A stretch of DNA of 64,000 nucleotides from Candidatus Heimdallarchaeota archaeon (GTDB taxonomy: Archaea; Asgardarchaeota; Heimdallarchaeia; Hodarchaeales; Hodarchaeaceae): the NCBI GenBank assembly GCA_019057635.1, contig DXJL01000104.1:43512-107511 (forward strand). Direction: 5' to 3'. A program made the translations under genes and the position numbers. Below are positions 8,890 to 17,329 of this stretch, one piece after another. Below the pieces are notes generated by a model. That model saw nothing but the letters and a program-made list of their open reading frames with translations, had not been told where the DNA came from and searched no databases. Numbering within the stretch: the first letter of the stretch is position 1; each line of letters starts with the position of its first letter.

Positions 8890-10396
8890 GATCTACCCAT
8901 GCTTTGGCCTTTGTTACCGCCTTATTCCAATAGTGAAGGTGTTTTTTACGTTCATCCTCACTCATACTCGGCTTAAAAATCCTATCAACAGCCCATGTTT
9001 CCTTTAGCTCCCTTAAATCCTGCCAGTATCCTACAGCTAACCCCGCTGCGTATGCGGCTCCTAAAGCTGTGGTTTCCTCAATTCTTGGTCGAATGCACTC
9101 AATCCCCAAAATATCCGCTTGAAATTGCATCAACAAGCTATTCTTTGATGCCCCTCCATCTACTCTTAAATTAGATAACTTAACTTTACTATCTACTTCC
9201 ATGGCATCGAAAACATCTACAGATTGAAATGCGATAGATTCCAATACAGCACGGGTGATATGTGCTTTGTTACTTCCTCTAGTTAGCCCCACGACTGTTC
9301 CACGCGCAGTTATATCCCAATGGGGGGAAAATAGTCCAACAAATGCAGGGACAAAATACACTCCTCCATTGTCTTCAACCGAAGATGCTAATTCCTCAGA
9401 TTCCTTGGCCGTTGAAAAAAAACCTAATTGATCCCTTAACCACTGTACAGCTGCTCCACTTATCGCAATGCTTCCTTCCAACGCATAAGTGATTTCGTTA
9501 CCAACTCCATAGCCAACCGTTGTAATTAATCCTGATTTCGATTGAACAATATTTTTTCCAGTATTCATAAGAAGGAAGTTACCAGTTCCGTATGTGTTCT
9601 TTGCATTTCCACTTTCAAAACAAGTTTGTCCAAACAAGGCTGCTTGTTGATCTCCTAAGTCACCACATATAGGGGGACCTTTTCCTTCGGCTTTCCATAC
9701 GTATCCATAAATATTTGAATCGCTAGAAGGACGAATATCAGGTAACATAGATCGAGGAACTTTTAAAATTTCTAATAGCTCATCATCCCATTTTAGTGTT
9801 TTTAAATTCATCAACATTGTACGAGACGCATTTGAAAAATCTGTGACATGAACTCCACCTTTAATCCCTCCAGTTAAATTCCATAGAATCCATGTATCAA
9901 TATTCCCAAAAAGAAGCTGTTGATTTGTAACTTTTGAGCGTGATTTACTTACATTATCTAAGATCCATTGAATTTTGGGACCTGAAAAGTAAGTTGCTGT
10001 AACTAAACCAGTTCGAGCTTTGATCTCATCTTCTAATCCTTCCCTCTTTAACGATTCACAGATGTCATTAGTACGAGTACACTGCCAGACGATGGCATTA
10101 CAAATCGGGATTCCAGAATTTTTATTCCAAACAACTGTCGTTTCTCGCTGATTTGTTATACCAATAGCTTTTAAATCATCAATAGATAACTTAGCAGATT
10201 GCAGGGCTTTATGTATGGCGAAATCCGTATTTTTCCATATTTCCAGAGGATCATGCTCTACCCACCCAGGTTTAGGAAAGATTTGTTGATGTTCTTTGTA
10301 GTGCGAACTAACCAAATTACTTTCGTGATCAAAAATCATGAATCTTGTGCCTGTGGTACCCTGATCAATAGCACCTATGTACTTTTCTGTGACCAA
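8882..10396 (-). CDS. glpK: Glycerol kinase
   Basis: This FGGY-family kinase phosphorylates glycerol to sn-glycerol 3-phosphate with ATP in the cytosol. Its 504 residues match the usual length. It has the N-terminal phosphate-binding signature AIDQGTTGTRFMIFD. It also has GWVEHDPLEIW, GITNQRETTVVW and NAIVWQCTRT. Late motifs include the FGGY signature region (GLFSPHWDITARGTVVGLT) and LRVDGGASKN. The start is TTG at 10396, with GGAG about 10 nt upstream on the coding strand; GTTTAATAA further upstream (about 10437-10446) could serve as TATA box. No glycerol transporter or glycerol-3-phosphate dehydrogenase sits beside it. It may feed archaeal lipid synthesis or glycerol use. Confidence 0.96.
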   Translation of the reverse strand: MVTEKYIGAIDQGTTGTRFMIFDHESNLVSSHYKEHQQIFPKPGWVEHDPLEIWKNTDFAIHKALQSAKLSIDDLKAIGITNQRETTVVWNKNSGIPICNAIVWQCTRTNDICESLKREGLEDEIKARTGLVTATYFSGPKIQWILDNVSKSRSKVTNQQLLFGNIDTWILWNLTGGIKGGVHVTDFSNASRTMLMNLKTLKWDDELLEILKVPRSMLPDIRPSSDSNIYGYVWKAEGKGPPICGDLGDQQAALFGQTCFESGNAKNTYGTGNFLLMNTGKNIVQSKSGLITTVGYGVGNEITYALEGSIAISGAAVQWLRDQLGFFSTAKESEELASSVEDNGGVYFVPAFVGLFSPHWDITARGTVVGLTRGSNKAHITRAVLESIAFQSVDVFDAMEVDSKVKLSNLRVDGGASKNSLLMQFQADILGIECIRPRIEETTALGAAYAAGLAVGYWQDLRELKETWAVDRIFKPSMSEDERKKHLHYWNKAVTKAKAWVDPS

Positions 10397-10475
10397 AGGG
10401 AATGAACTCCATAACTAGGATTTTAGACGATTAAACTCTTATTAAACAATTTTGTAAATGTCAATACTGGTGAGT

Positions 10476-11006
10476 CTACTTCCCCTGAGAAGTCTTATCT
10501 ATTTTTCTTTTCACTTGGTTCAAGAGAGACTGGTTCTTACCAAAACTACATCGAAGCACTTCGTAATCAAATTTTAAACTAAATTCAGATAGAAAATCAT
10601 CAAAAATCGATTCACGAAGAACTATTATATTCCCCTGAGGTCGAGTAAGGGCTGTTTCAAGTACAGGAAAGTACCCTTTTCCATCCATCTCCAAAATGCC
10701 AATTTCATCGATGAAAAGGTATGCACAATCCTGTCCACTAGAAATATGTTGTAGCGCAAGTTGCATGTTCTTTTCACTAATTCGAAATTTCCCAATAGAA
10801 ACTGAGGATTCGTGATTTTTAGCCTCAAATGAAATTTTCTCTTCGCTTTGAATTAAATAAAAACATCTCACTGTGTTCAGGATGGTGATAACCCCTCCAG
10901 CAGAGAGTTCATGGTTTTGAATATGATTTAAAATTTCTAGACATAAGGTAGATTTCCCAGACTTGCTCGGCCCTGTAATGAGAAATGAAGGGTTCTTACT
11001 TACCAT
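10476..11006 (-). CDS. THEP1-type nucleoside triphosphatase
   Basis: This 176-residue P-loop NTPase is of the THEP1 (DUF265) family, which hydrolyses ATP, GTP and other NTPs and is widespread in archaea. Walker A is GPSKSGKST near residues 13-21. Walker B is AYLFIDEIGILEMDG, containing the family hallmark DEIGxxE. GGVIT follows the first helix, as in the family. Physiological function is not settled for THEP1 proteins; a role in RNA or nucleotide metabolism has been proposed. A TATA-like box at 11027-11036 would start transcription at or next to the ATG, suggesting a leaderless mRNA. The single-domain length is normal for the family. Confidence 0.85.
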   Translation of the reverse strand: MVSKNPSFLITGPSKSGKSTLCLEILNHIQNHELSAGGVITILNTVRCFYLIQSEEKISFEAKNHESSVSIGKFRISEKNMQLALQHISSGQDCAYLFIDEIGILEMDGKGYFPVLETALTRPQGNIIVLRESIFDDFLSEFSLKFDYEVLRCSFGKNQSLLNQVKRKIDKTSQGK

Positions 11007-11026
11007 GATTAACCCTTTTTTACTCT

Positions 11027-11036
11027 ATTTATAAAC
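11027..11036 (-). promoter_or_regulatory. TATA-like box for the THEP1 gene
   Basis: Read on the minus strand the sequence is GTTTATAAAT, followed on the template by a short spacer to the ATG at 11006. With the usual distance of about 25 nt between the box and the transcription start, the start falls on or next to the ATG. This predicts a leaderless transcript, and no ribosome-binding site is seen. The prediction is positional only. Confidence 0.5.
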
Positions 11037-11273
11037 TCGTATTAGTCTAAATTTCATAATTTGATTTGGTAGGCAACTTAAATTTAAGAGTTCCGAAAGA
11101 AGAATTCGTACTTCAGTTTTTCTATAGCCCACAATTTACACTCGGTTTGGTACAAGGGTTGACAATAGTCAATATTTCTGTGGACAAATAGAGACAAATA
11201 TGGACAGATATCCCAGAGAAAAGGTGGTTTTCAAGGAAAATTCATATCTCCCTAAAAACCGAGAAATGGCAGG

Positions 11274-12359
11274 CTAGTTCACATCGATAATACCATCGCC
11301 AGTGATTGCGAATACTGTTTCATTTTCAGGCAAAAGAGGTGAGTCGGCAATTCGAGCAATCCGGCGTTCACCCTTGGATTTTCGAAGGTAAACACGAGTC
11401 TGACTTGCATGAGCTACAATATGTCCACCAACAGGCAAAGTTGGATCACCAAAAAACATATCTGGTTTAGAATGGACTTGATTAGTGAGAATGACTGCCA
11501 TATTTCCGACTTCGGCCATTTTTAGTAATGTATGGATATGTTGATTCAATTTTTGTTGTCTGGTAGCTAATGTTCCTCTGCCGATATATTCCGCACGAAA
11601 ATGTGCAATTAAGGAGTCAACTATGACCAATCCGATTGGCTCTGTTTGGCTATCTTGAGCTGCTTTTTCAGCTAGAACCATTTGATGGTCACTATTATAT
11701 GCACGGCCATGCATAATGTTTTTTAAGACTTGTTTGACATCCAAATCACCTTCCCATCTCTTAGTCATATTTAAAATACGTTCAGGCCGAAACGTACCTT
11801 CAGTATCGATATAAATTACTTTTATTGGACCATCAACACGTAATCCTCCTAATTCACGCGGTAGCTGCGCAGCAACACATAATTGATGAGCTAATTGAGT
11901 TTTTCCTGTTCGGAATTCCCCATAAAGTTCAGTAACTGCACCAGTTTCAATCCCACCTCCGAAAAGGTCATCCAACGATGCTGAACCAGTAGTAATCTTT
12001 AACATGTTCCGTCGGCGTTCTAATATTTCATCTGCAGATACAAAGCCGAAATTAAGTGAATCTCTCGCCGCTTGGATAATTTTACTCGAAGTAGCTTCTC
12101 CAAGATTCCCCACTGCAACTAACTGGCCAATACTCACCGTAGCGAGTGATTCCAGTGTTCCAAAACCTGATTCCCTCAGTTTTTTTGCGGTTGCAGGACC
12201 AATACCTGGAAGATCATCAATACTTCCCGTTGATGCTTCATTATTAGTAGCTACATTAGGAACAGAAGTGGAATTTTCTGACATTGTACCTTCCAACACA
12301 CCTTCTTCCTCAACAATTTCATTCTTAGCATTATTTGATTTTTTCTTGCGGGGTGGCAT
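11274..12359 (-). CDS. radA: DNA repair and recombination protein RadA
   Basis: This archaeal Rad51/RecA-family recombinase forms ATP-dependent filaments on single-stranded DNA and catalyses strand exchange. Of its 361 residues, the first 45 are a charged, low-complexity extension (PPRKKKSNN). A helix-hairpin-helix domain follows (DLPGIGPATAKKL) and runs to about residue 110. The ATPase core has Walker A GEFRTGKT at 147-154 and Walker B LVIVDSL. The L2-region residues NQVHSKPD are also present. The Lys/Glu-rich N-terminal tail is longer than in many RadA proteins. The stop is TAG. Its neighbour across the 739-bp gap is the replication initiator cdc6, a common archaeal arrangement near origins. 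Expression is probably driven from the gap. Confidence 0.97.
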   Translation of the reverse strand: MPPRKKKSNNAKNEIVEEEGVLEGTMSENSTSVPNVATNNEASTGSIDDLPGIGPATAKKLRESGFGTLESLATVSIGQLVAVGNLGEATSSKIIQAARDSLNFGFVSADEILERRRNMLKITTGSASLDDLFGGGIETGAVTELYGEFRTGKTQLAHQLCVAAQLPRELGGLRVDGPIKVIYIDTEGTFRPERILNMTKRWEGDLDVKQVLKNIMHGRAYNSDHQMVLAEKAAQDSQTEPIGLVIVDSLIAHFRAEYIGRGTLATRQQKLNQHIHTLLKMAEVGNMAVILTNQVHSKPDMFFGDPTLPVGGHIVAHASQTRVYLRKSKGERRIARIADSPLLPENETVFAITGDGIIDVN

Positions 12360-13098
12360 CCTAAATCACACCGTAGATTTCATATGAGATGATAAGACAT
12401 GATTCACACATCGTTTTAACTAAACAGAGCATATTATCCAAATGATTTTTTGCTTAATCGTAATTCAATGGACTCTACTAGGTAAATCAAAAAAAATATG
12501 TCTGATCTTTGGAAGAGAAGAACAAAGATTTAGTTTCAAGTAGTTATCCCAGCAAGAAATGCGGTAATTACAGGATTTCGTTCATATATTTGCAACTCTG
12601 CAGTTAAATAGATATTCTGGTTTATTCTTGTCATTTTCGAGGAAGTCACTCTCACTCCAAGAGGTAGTTTTAGAATAAGTCCTTGTTAATCACTTTCATT
12701 TTACTCTCTATTGAATAACAATTATCTAGAAAAAAGCAAAGAAGAATCTTAGTAATTGTTTTTAGATATCTCATCTGGTGGTTCTGACAAAAGCTCCGTA
12801 AAACTTCGTTGAACTCTATTTACGAAAGAAAATCCAGAAACATCAACACACTACGGGAATTCTCCTGACTCTAAATCACTTATACTTACTCCTCAACCAT
12901 CTATCTGCGGTTAACCCATATTTAGTTACTATTTGATTTTAATAACTGTGTCCTTAAGACTTTTTTACGAAGCGACAATATATTCACTTAATACCGAATT
13001 AAAAGGTAACTTTCTGATTGAACCCGACTTAATTCTGTTCGAGTTGAAAAAGTCAACTACCCCGCGGTAAAGCATTGGGGTTTCCTTGAGTTGAAAAA
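12360..13098. other. 739-bp intergenic region between radA and cdc6, candidate replication origin
   Basis: No coding frame of note is seen. The region is AT-rich with a local GC-rich spot (CCCCGCGG) at 13060-13067. It is flanked by radA and orc1/cdc6, transcribed away from each other. In many archaea the origin lies directly upstream of cdc6, and this stretch has the right size and position. Repeats seen are GAGTTGAAAAA at 13041 and 13088, TTTACGAA at 12820 and 12964, and an inverted ACCCC/GGGGT pair at 13059 and 13077. It must also hold the two divergent promoters. I could not match a canonical ORB consensus, so the origin call is an inference from context. Confidence 0.4.
13041..13098. repeat. 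Direct and inverted repeats immediately before cdc6
   Basis: Two copies of the 11-mer GAGTTGAAAAA lie at 13041-13051 and 13088-13098, the second ending one base before the ATG of cdc6. Between them an inverted pair ACCCC (13059-13063) and GGGGT (13077-13081) brackets GCGGTAAAGCATT. The plus strand reads TCAACT then ACCCC; the minus strand from the other end also reads TCAACT, then a short spacer, then ACCCC. This near-symmetric layout could bind the Cdc6 product (origin recognition or autoregulation). Confidence 0.45.
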
Positions 13099-14382
13099 AT
13101 GAATACCAATAAAAATTACTCTTTTTCAGATCTTTTTGGTTCTCATCCAACAGTTTTTCGCGAAGATGATGGTGATGTAAATCAAGGAGAAAAAGTGTTT
13201 ACATCTTCATATACACCTCATTCTATCTGGCATCGGGAAGATGAAATGAAAGCCCTTGTTTCATATTTTAAATCTATCATCACAAGTCCGACTGCTTCTT
13301 CAAAGAAAGTAATTCTTTATGGACCAGTGGGGACTGGAAAAACTGTCATCTCCCATGCTTTTGGAACTGAATTGACAACTTATATAGCTAAAAATCGTGA
13401 TCATGGAGAGCCGAGATTTAGATATTTTCATATTAATTGTAGGAAGACTAAAACTCCACATCTCATTCTAACAACCATCCTAAGATATCTAGTGTCAGGA
13501 TTTCCCTTGAGAGGGTTTAGTGTAGATGAATTATTACGAATGTTCACCCTCTTACTATATGAACAGAACTTAACAGTGCTCCTTGTCTTAGACGAAATTG
13601 ATTACCTGTTACCTGAGGAAAGGACTGACTTTCTTTATTCTCTTTCCCGATTAGAAGAATCACCTATTATTAGAGAAGAATTCGAGCTTTCTCAGGACCG
13701 TTTAGAGTCCCGTTTTAATCTTCTCACGATTACTCGGGATAAGAATTTCCGTTATTATTTAGATACTTCCACCGCTTCATCTTTAGGTCGCAATTATATT
13801 ACATTTGCCCCATACACTCGGTATCAACTATTCGATATACTAGCAACCCGAGCAGAGCTGGGGCTATGTGAAGATAGTTATAGCGATGAGCTACTAGATA
13901 CAGTTGCCAGTCTTGCAGAAGAAAAAGGTGATGCTAGATTTGCTATTGAACTTCTTTGGAGAACTGCAAAAATTTGTGAAGCCGAGGGAGAAAAAAAACT
14001 TAGTACAGAGCATGTTAGACGAGCAGTTGTGGAAGTACTACCAATTGAAAAATCAATAATTGATGATTTAAACACCCACCAAAAACTTGTGTTGCTCAGT
14101 ATTGCCCGTCTTCTTTCGGTTTGCAATCAGTCATTTGTAACTACTCTCGAAGTAAAAGGGGAATACGAAAGGGTGTGCGAAGAAGCAAGTATACGTAGTA
14201 GACGGCAAACACAAGTATGGGCATATCTAAAGGATTTAGGTCGACTTGGTTTAATTCAACAAGAAGTGGAAAATCGTCATACTAATGGTCGGTCTTTAGG
14301 ACGAATTTCAACCATAAGGATTCGTGACTTACCGACAGAGGAAATTATCACTTCCCTTGGATCTTTGTTGAACGGAGACTAA
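13099..14382 (+). CDS. cdc6: Orc1/Cdc6-family replication initiator
   Basis: This AAA+ protein of 427 residues marks archaeal origins and helps load the MCM helicase. Walker A is GPVGTGKT at 75-82 and Walker B is LLVLDEID with Asp165-Glu166. An arginine-containing sensor region follows (RYQLFDILATRAELGL). The lid domain contains GDARFAIELLWRTAKI, typical of the family. The C-terminal winged helix (about 325-427) contains VWAYLKDLGRLGLIQ. The region before residue 40 is a short variable tail. The ATG follows a GAGTTGAAAAA repeat with no clear ribosome-binding site. Position next to radA and to a long non-coding region supports an initiator acting at an adjacent origin. Confidence 0.95.
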   Translation: MNTNKNYSFSDLFGSHPTVFREDDGDVNQGEKVFTSSYTPHSIWHREDEMKALVSYFKSIITSPTASSKKVILYGPVGTGKTVISHAFGTELTTYIAKNRDHGEPRFRYFHINCRKTKTPHLILTTILRYLVSGFPLRGFSVDELLRMFTLLLYEQNLTVLLVLDEIDYLLPEERTDFLYSLSRLEESPIIREEFELSQDRLESRFNLLTITRDKNFRYYLDTSTASSLGRNYITFAPYTRYQLFDILATRAELGLCEDSYSDELLDTVASLAEEKGDARFAIELLWRTAKICEAEGEKKLSTEHVRRAVVEVLPIEKSIIDDLNTHQKLVLLSIARLLSVCNQSFVTTLEVKGEYERVCEEASIRSRRQTQVWAYLKDLGRLGLIQQEVENRHTNGRSLGRISTIRIRDLPTEEIITSLGSLLNGD

Positions 14383-14393
14383 AAGAGAAGAGG

Positions 14394-15491
14394 TTACATC
14401 CCAAAGCTCAATGCAACATATATCCAATCAACGGCAAACCAGATAATTGCTCCAAGTACTGCAGTTACTGGAACGGTGACTACCCAAGAAATAACAATTG
14501 TATTCACCATTTTTCGTTGAATTGGTAATCTTTCAGCCCAACCAACGGCAATCATTGCGGCTATAAGAACATGGGTTCCACTTAATGGAAAACCAGCCAA
14601 TGTTCCTATTGTCATAACTAGCGTCACAGCTACCATGGCCGACAAAGCCGAACCTGCATTCATTGAAACGATTTCCTTCGCAACAACTTTGATAACTTTC
14701 CAACCAACCAAGATTAAACCCAAAGCCATCCCCACCCCCCCAATAATCATTAAATATTCAGTAAAGGTTCCAGGAGAGGTACTATCATTTAGAATCTGTA
14801 ATGATAAAACTGGGGCGATAGAGTTCGCGACATCATTCCCAGCTCGAGATGCGGAACTCAGTATTAAAAAAAAACTAAGCAGATATGTATAAACGCGATC
14901 TAAACGTTCTCGCTCGGTCATTTGAAACCCTACCGCTTGTTCCTCATCTATATCCTTTTCTTCAATGTCTTCCAGTTTTTTGGTAAAATAAGTCTCCTCG
15001 AATCGCTGTAACCAGAACTGAACCGTTGAAGCAGCAAAAAATCCAATTATTGGACTTAAAATCCAGCCTGCAGCAATTTCTGTAAGTTGCCAATAATCAA
15101 CTGAGAAAACACCCCATTCTGGGGATTTCAATCCTGCAACTACACATACACCAATTATCGCACCAATCACCTATTGTGTGGTTGAGATAGGTAAACCCTC
15201 AGCTATACTTGTTGATACAAGAACGATTATCATTGCTATCAATATTGAAATTATCATAGGGTCAGTTAAAACACGATTTCCTATCAAATCTTTCCCTATT
15301 TTCTAGGCAACAGGTGCACCCATAAGAAACGCACCTAGAACACTAAAGATAGCTCCAAGAATTACAGCCGTACGCAATGTAAATACACCCGAAGCAATAC
15401 CAGGTGCCATCATTTCATCATTTGTACCTGCAGCAAAAGCTACAGCGAAAGCCATGGCAAGGGCAAAAAGAAAAATGATAACTTCAATCAA
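14394..15491 (-). CDS. pit: PiT-family inorganic phosphate permease interrupted by two in-frame TAG codons
   Basis: The frame from 15491 to 14394 encodes a sodium- or proton-coupled phosphate transporter of 365 codons before the final stop. Two TAG codons interrupt it, at 15305-15303 and 15173-15171. The sequence stays in one frame and stays conserved through both. The first repeat has AAGTNDEMMAP; next come GAPVA, TAG and KIGKDLIGN; then GLPISTTQ, TAG and VIGAIIGV; and the second repeat has SRAGNDVANS. The loop SxTxx(H) around the second TAG is a PiT hallmark. About ten membrane helices are visible, split by a charged loop (KKLEDIEEKDIDEE). The partner gene (DUF47) lies 9 bp upstream. It may be a recent pseudogene, a sequencing artefact or subject to amber readthrough. 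TAG terminates neighbouring genes, so a full reassignment is excluded. Confidence 0.75.
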
Positions 15492-15500
15492 AGAGCGCCC

Positions 15501-16181
15501 TCATTGCCCATATTTTACTGTCATAACTTGAATATAATCAGATGTTTGTTCAGCTGCTTCTGCAACGACAATCAAACTAACGGATATCTTATAGCAATAA
15601 TATGCATCTTTGGCATCATAATCAGGTGAATTTATCCTCCCAAAAATATGGAAATCTAAATCTCGCGCTTCTTCACGGGTACTATCTACCTTCCCTGCAT
15701 ATTTTCTTGCCTTCTCGTGATCCGCATCAACATATTTTAGTGCATCTTGTAAAAAATCAGTGCACTGATGTACTTTCTCTGCTAAAATCGGCATCTCATG
15801 GGGAATTCTCTGTGGAAAATCCTCCCGAGCGACAAGCCGACGGATTACTACTTCTGTTTTATTGACAATATTATCCATATGTCGGACTAACCGATGTCTA
15901 TCTTCTGTTGCTTGCGGTAGGTATGCTCCCTTAGAGAAAATAGTGTCTATCAACTCTTCTTTAATGTCGTCGCATCGACGTTCGGCTTTCACAATTTCAT
16001 CCTTTAAATGCATAATCTTTGATCGAGCTTCTGGATCTTTCTCATGATTTGACCAAATAATAATTGCATCAGCTAGTTTAGCTGAAGCTATTTGTAATTC
16101 CTTTGCTAATTGCACAAATAGCTCCTCGCCTCGTTTCCACAGTTTTTTATCTCTTCGAAATAACAAAAATTCACCATCCAC
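15501..16181 (-). CDS. DUF47/PhoU-like phosphate transport accessory protein
   Basis: This 226-residue all-helical protein is of the DUF47 (TIGR00153, PhoU-like) family, which is nearly always encoded next to PiT phosphate permeases and probably controls them. The first block (FRRDKKLWKRGEELFVQLAKEL) and the segments VKAERRCDDIKEELIDTI and RHRLVRHMDNIVNKTE fit its three-helix-bundle repeats. The TEVVIRRL helix and the late ISVSLIVVAEAAEQTSDYIQ helix are also typical. It starts with GTG at 16181; the ATG-like triplet nearby is out of frame. The gene is intact, although the transporter downstream has two TAG codons. Nine bases separate it from the permease, so they share a transcript. Confidence 0.85.
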   Translation of the reverse strand: MDGEFLLFRRDKKLWKRGEELFVQLAKELQIASAKLADAIIIWSNHEKDPEARSKIMHLKDEIVKAERRCDDIKEELIDTIFSKGAYLPQATEDRHRLVRHMDNIVNKTEVVIRRLVAREDFPQRIPHEMPILAEKVHQCTDFLQDALKYVDADHEKARKYAGKVDSTREEARDLDFHIFGRINSPDYDAKDAYYCYKISVSLIVVAEAAEQTSDYIQVMTVKYGQ

Positions 16182-16356
16182 TAAGAATGTCTTTGATAAC
16201 CATCCTCCAATAATTCATTTATGAATTCCTCGCATTATCCTACAACTAAGTTACATATTCATCTCGGGATATGTTCCATAAATGAAATCTTTATATCCTC
16301 ACCTCCAGTTAATTTGGAAATGAAACTATGCTTTCCGCTAGAGGTTTGTTTTCACA

Positions 16357-17325
16357 TTGTCAAAAGAAAAAGAGTTCTTAATTCAAGATTTAACAATTGA
16401 TGATGAGTATGATACAATTTCAGCCAATGCTTCAGTACAAGAAGCGGCATTAAAAATGAAGGAAAAAGGAATTCCGGATTTGGTTGTCCTTGATGACGAT
16501 AATATGTATCAGGGCATCATAGCTGATTTTGATATTGTAACTGGCTTGGTTGCAGAAGGGTTATCCGTGGATAAGTCGAAAGTAACCGAGATTATGTACA
16601 CAATTGACCCAGTCACAAAAAATACAACAGTATCCGATGCTTTTGCTCGTATGAGAGACTTAGATGTATCAGTCGTTCCTGTTGTAGAAAATAATGAAGT
16701 AATCGGAGTTGCTACGATAACTGATTGCTGGGGATTTTTACCTGAAAAGTATGAAGACCAAAAAGGCCTTATACCTGTTTCTAATCCTCGATTTGCAAAT
16801 TATAGTTTTACCATTCTTATGTCGGTGTTATACCTATTTTTCGGGATTTTTGCTCCCCTTATAGGTATTGTTGGTTACCTAAAAGCACCGATTGCAAGCC
16901 AAGGGGGTTTCACAGCCACGTACTATCTTTTTGAGGCTCGAGGAGCTAGTTTTTGGATCCGATATACAGACATCCAAGGTCAATTTAACTTTTTATGGCT
17001 TTCCCTGTCAATCTTTGGGGTTTTATTTATCGTTCTTGGTCTTGTAAGCATTTATGCAATTTTCCAATGGGCATATGCAGATTATAAGATGATTAAAGTC
17101 AATCGAAATTGGCATGCTATTGGTACATTATTAGGTCTGTTAGGAATTATAGTAGAATGGCTATTCTTTGTTTCTTTCATTCTGATGGATGTCCTACGTG
17201 TTTCTAGTACTCAAATTGATTTTGGTGGATTGTTATTCTCAGTTATAGCCATAATTTGTCTACTCGCAGCCGTTTCTCGTGACCTTGTATTCCGCGAAAC
17301 GTCCGCCACACCCGAGGAGGAATAA
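16357..17325 (+). CDS. CBS-domain membrane protein
   Basis: The protein has 322 residues. Residues from about 8 to 130 form a CBS-domain pair, which in other proteins binds adenosyl ligands such as AMP, ATP or SAM. Markers are VQEAALKMKEKGIPDLVVLD, FDIVTGL and VPVVENNEVIGVATITD. The rest holds four predicted membrane helices, near 150-180, 215-245, 255-280 and 290-310. The fusion of a CBS pair with an unrecognised membrane domain suggests a ligand-regulated channel, sensor or transporter accessory. The start is TTG at 16357 with GAGGT 11 nt upstream; a TATA-like TTTATATC is near 16288. The next gene begins five bases after the stop with a strong ribosome-binding site, so the two are co-expressed. 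Confidence 0.8.
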   Translation: MSKEKEFLIQDLTIDDEYDTISANASVQEAALKMKEKGIPDLVVLDDDNMYQGIIADFDIVTGLVAEGLSVDKSKVTEIMYTIDPVTKNTTVSDAFARMRDLDVSVVPVVENNEVIGVATITDCWGFLPEKYEDQKGLIPVSNPRFANYSFTILMSVLYLFFGIFAPLIGIVGYLKAPIASQGGFTATYYLFEARGASFWIRYTDIQGQFNFLWLSLSIFGVLFIVLGLVSIYAIFQWAYADYKMIKVNRNWHAIGTLLGLLGIIVEWLFFVSFILMDVLRVSSTQIDFGGLLFSVIAIICLLAAVSRDLVFRETSATPEEE

Positions 17326-17329
17326 AAAA

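Noticed and set aside
12004-12387. Plus-strand frame of 127 codons over radA
   Set aside because: It lies antisense within the conserved radA coding sequence, shows no family resemblance and has a composition typical of a shadow frame.
14394-15491. Genome-wide reassignment of TAG as a sense codon, as in all-TAG pyrrolysine archaea
   Set aside because: TAG clearly terminates other genes in the window: glpK (8882), radA (11274), the HAD gene (8889) and moxR (29330). Only local readthrough or gene decay remains possible for the phosphate permease.
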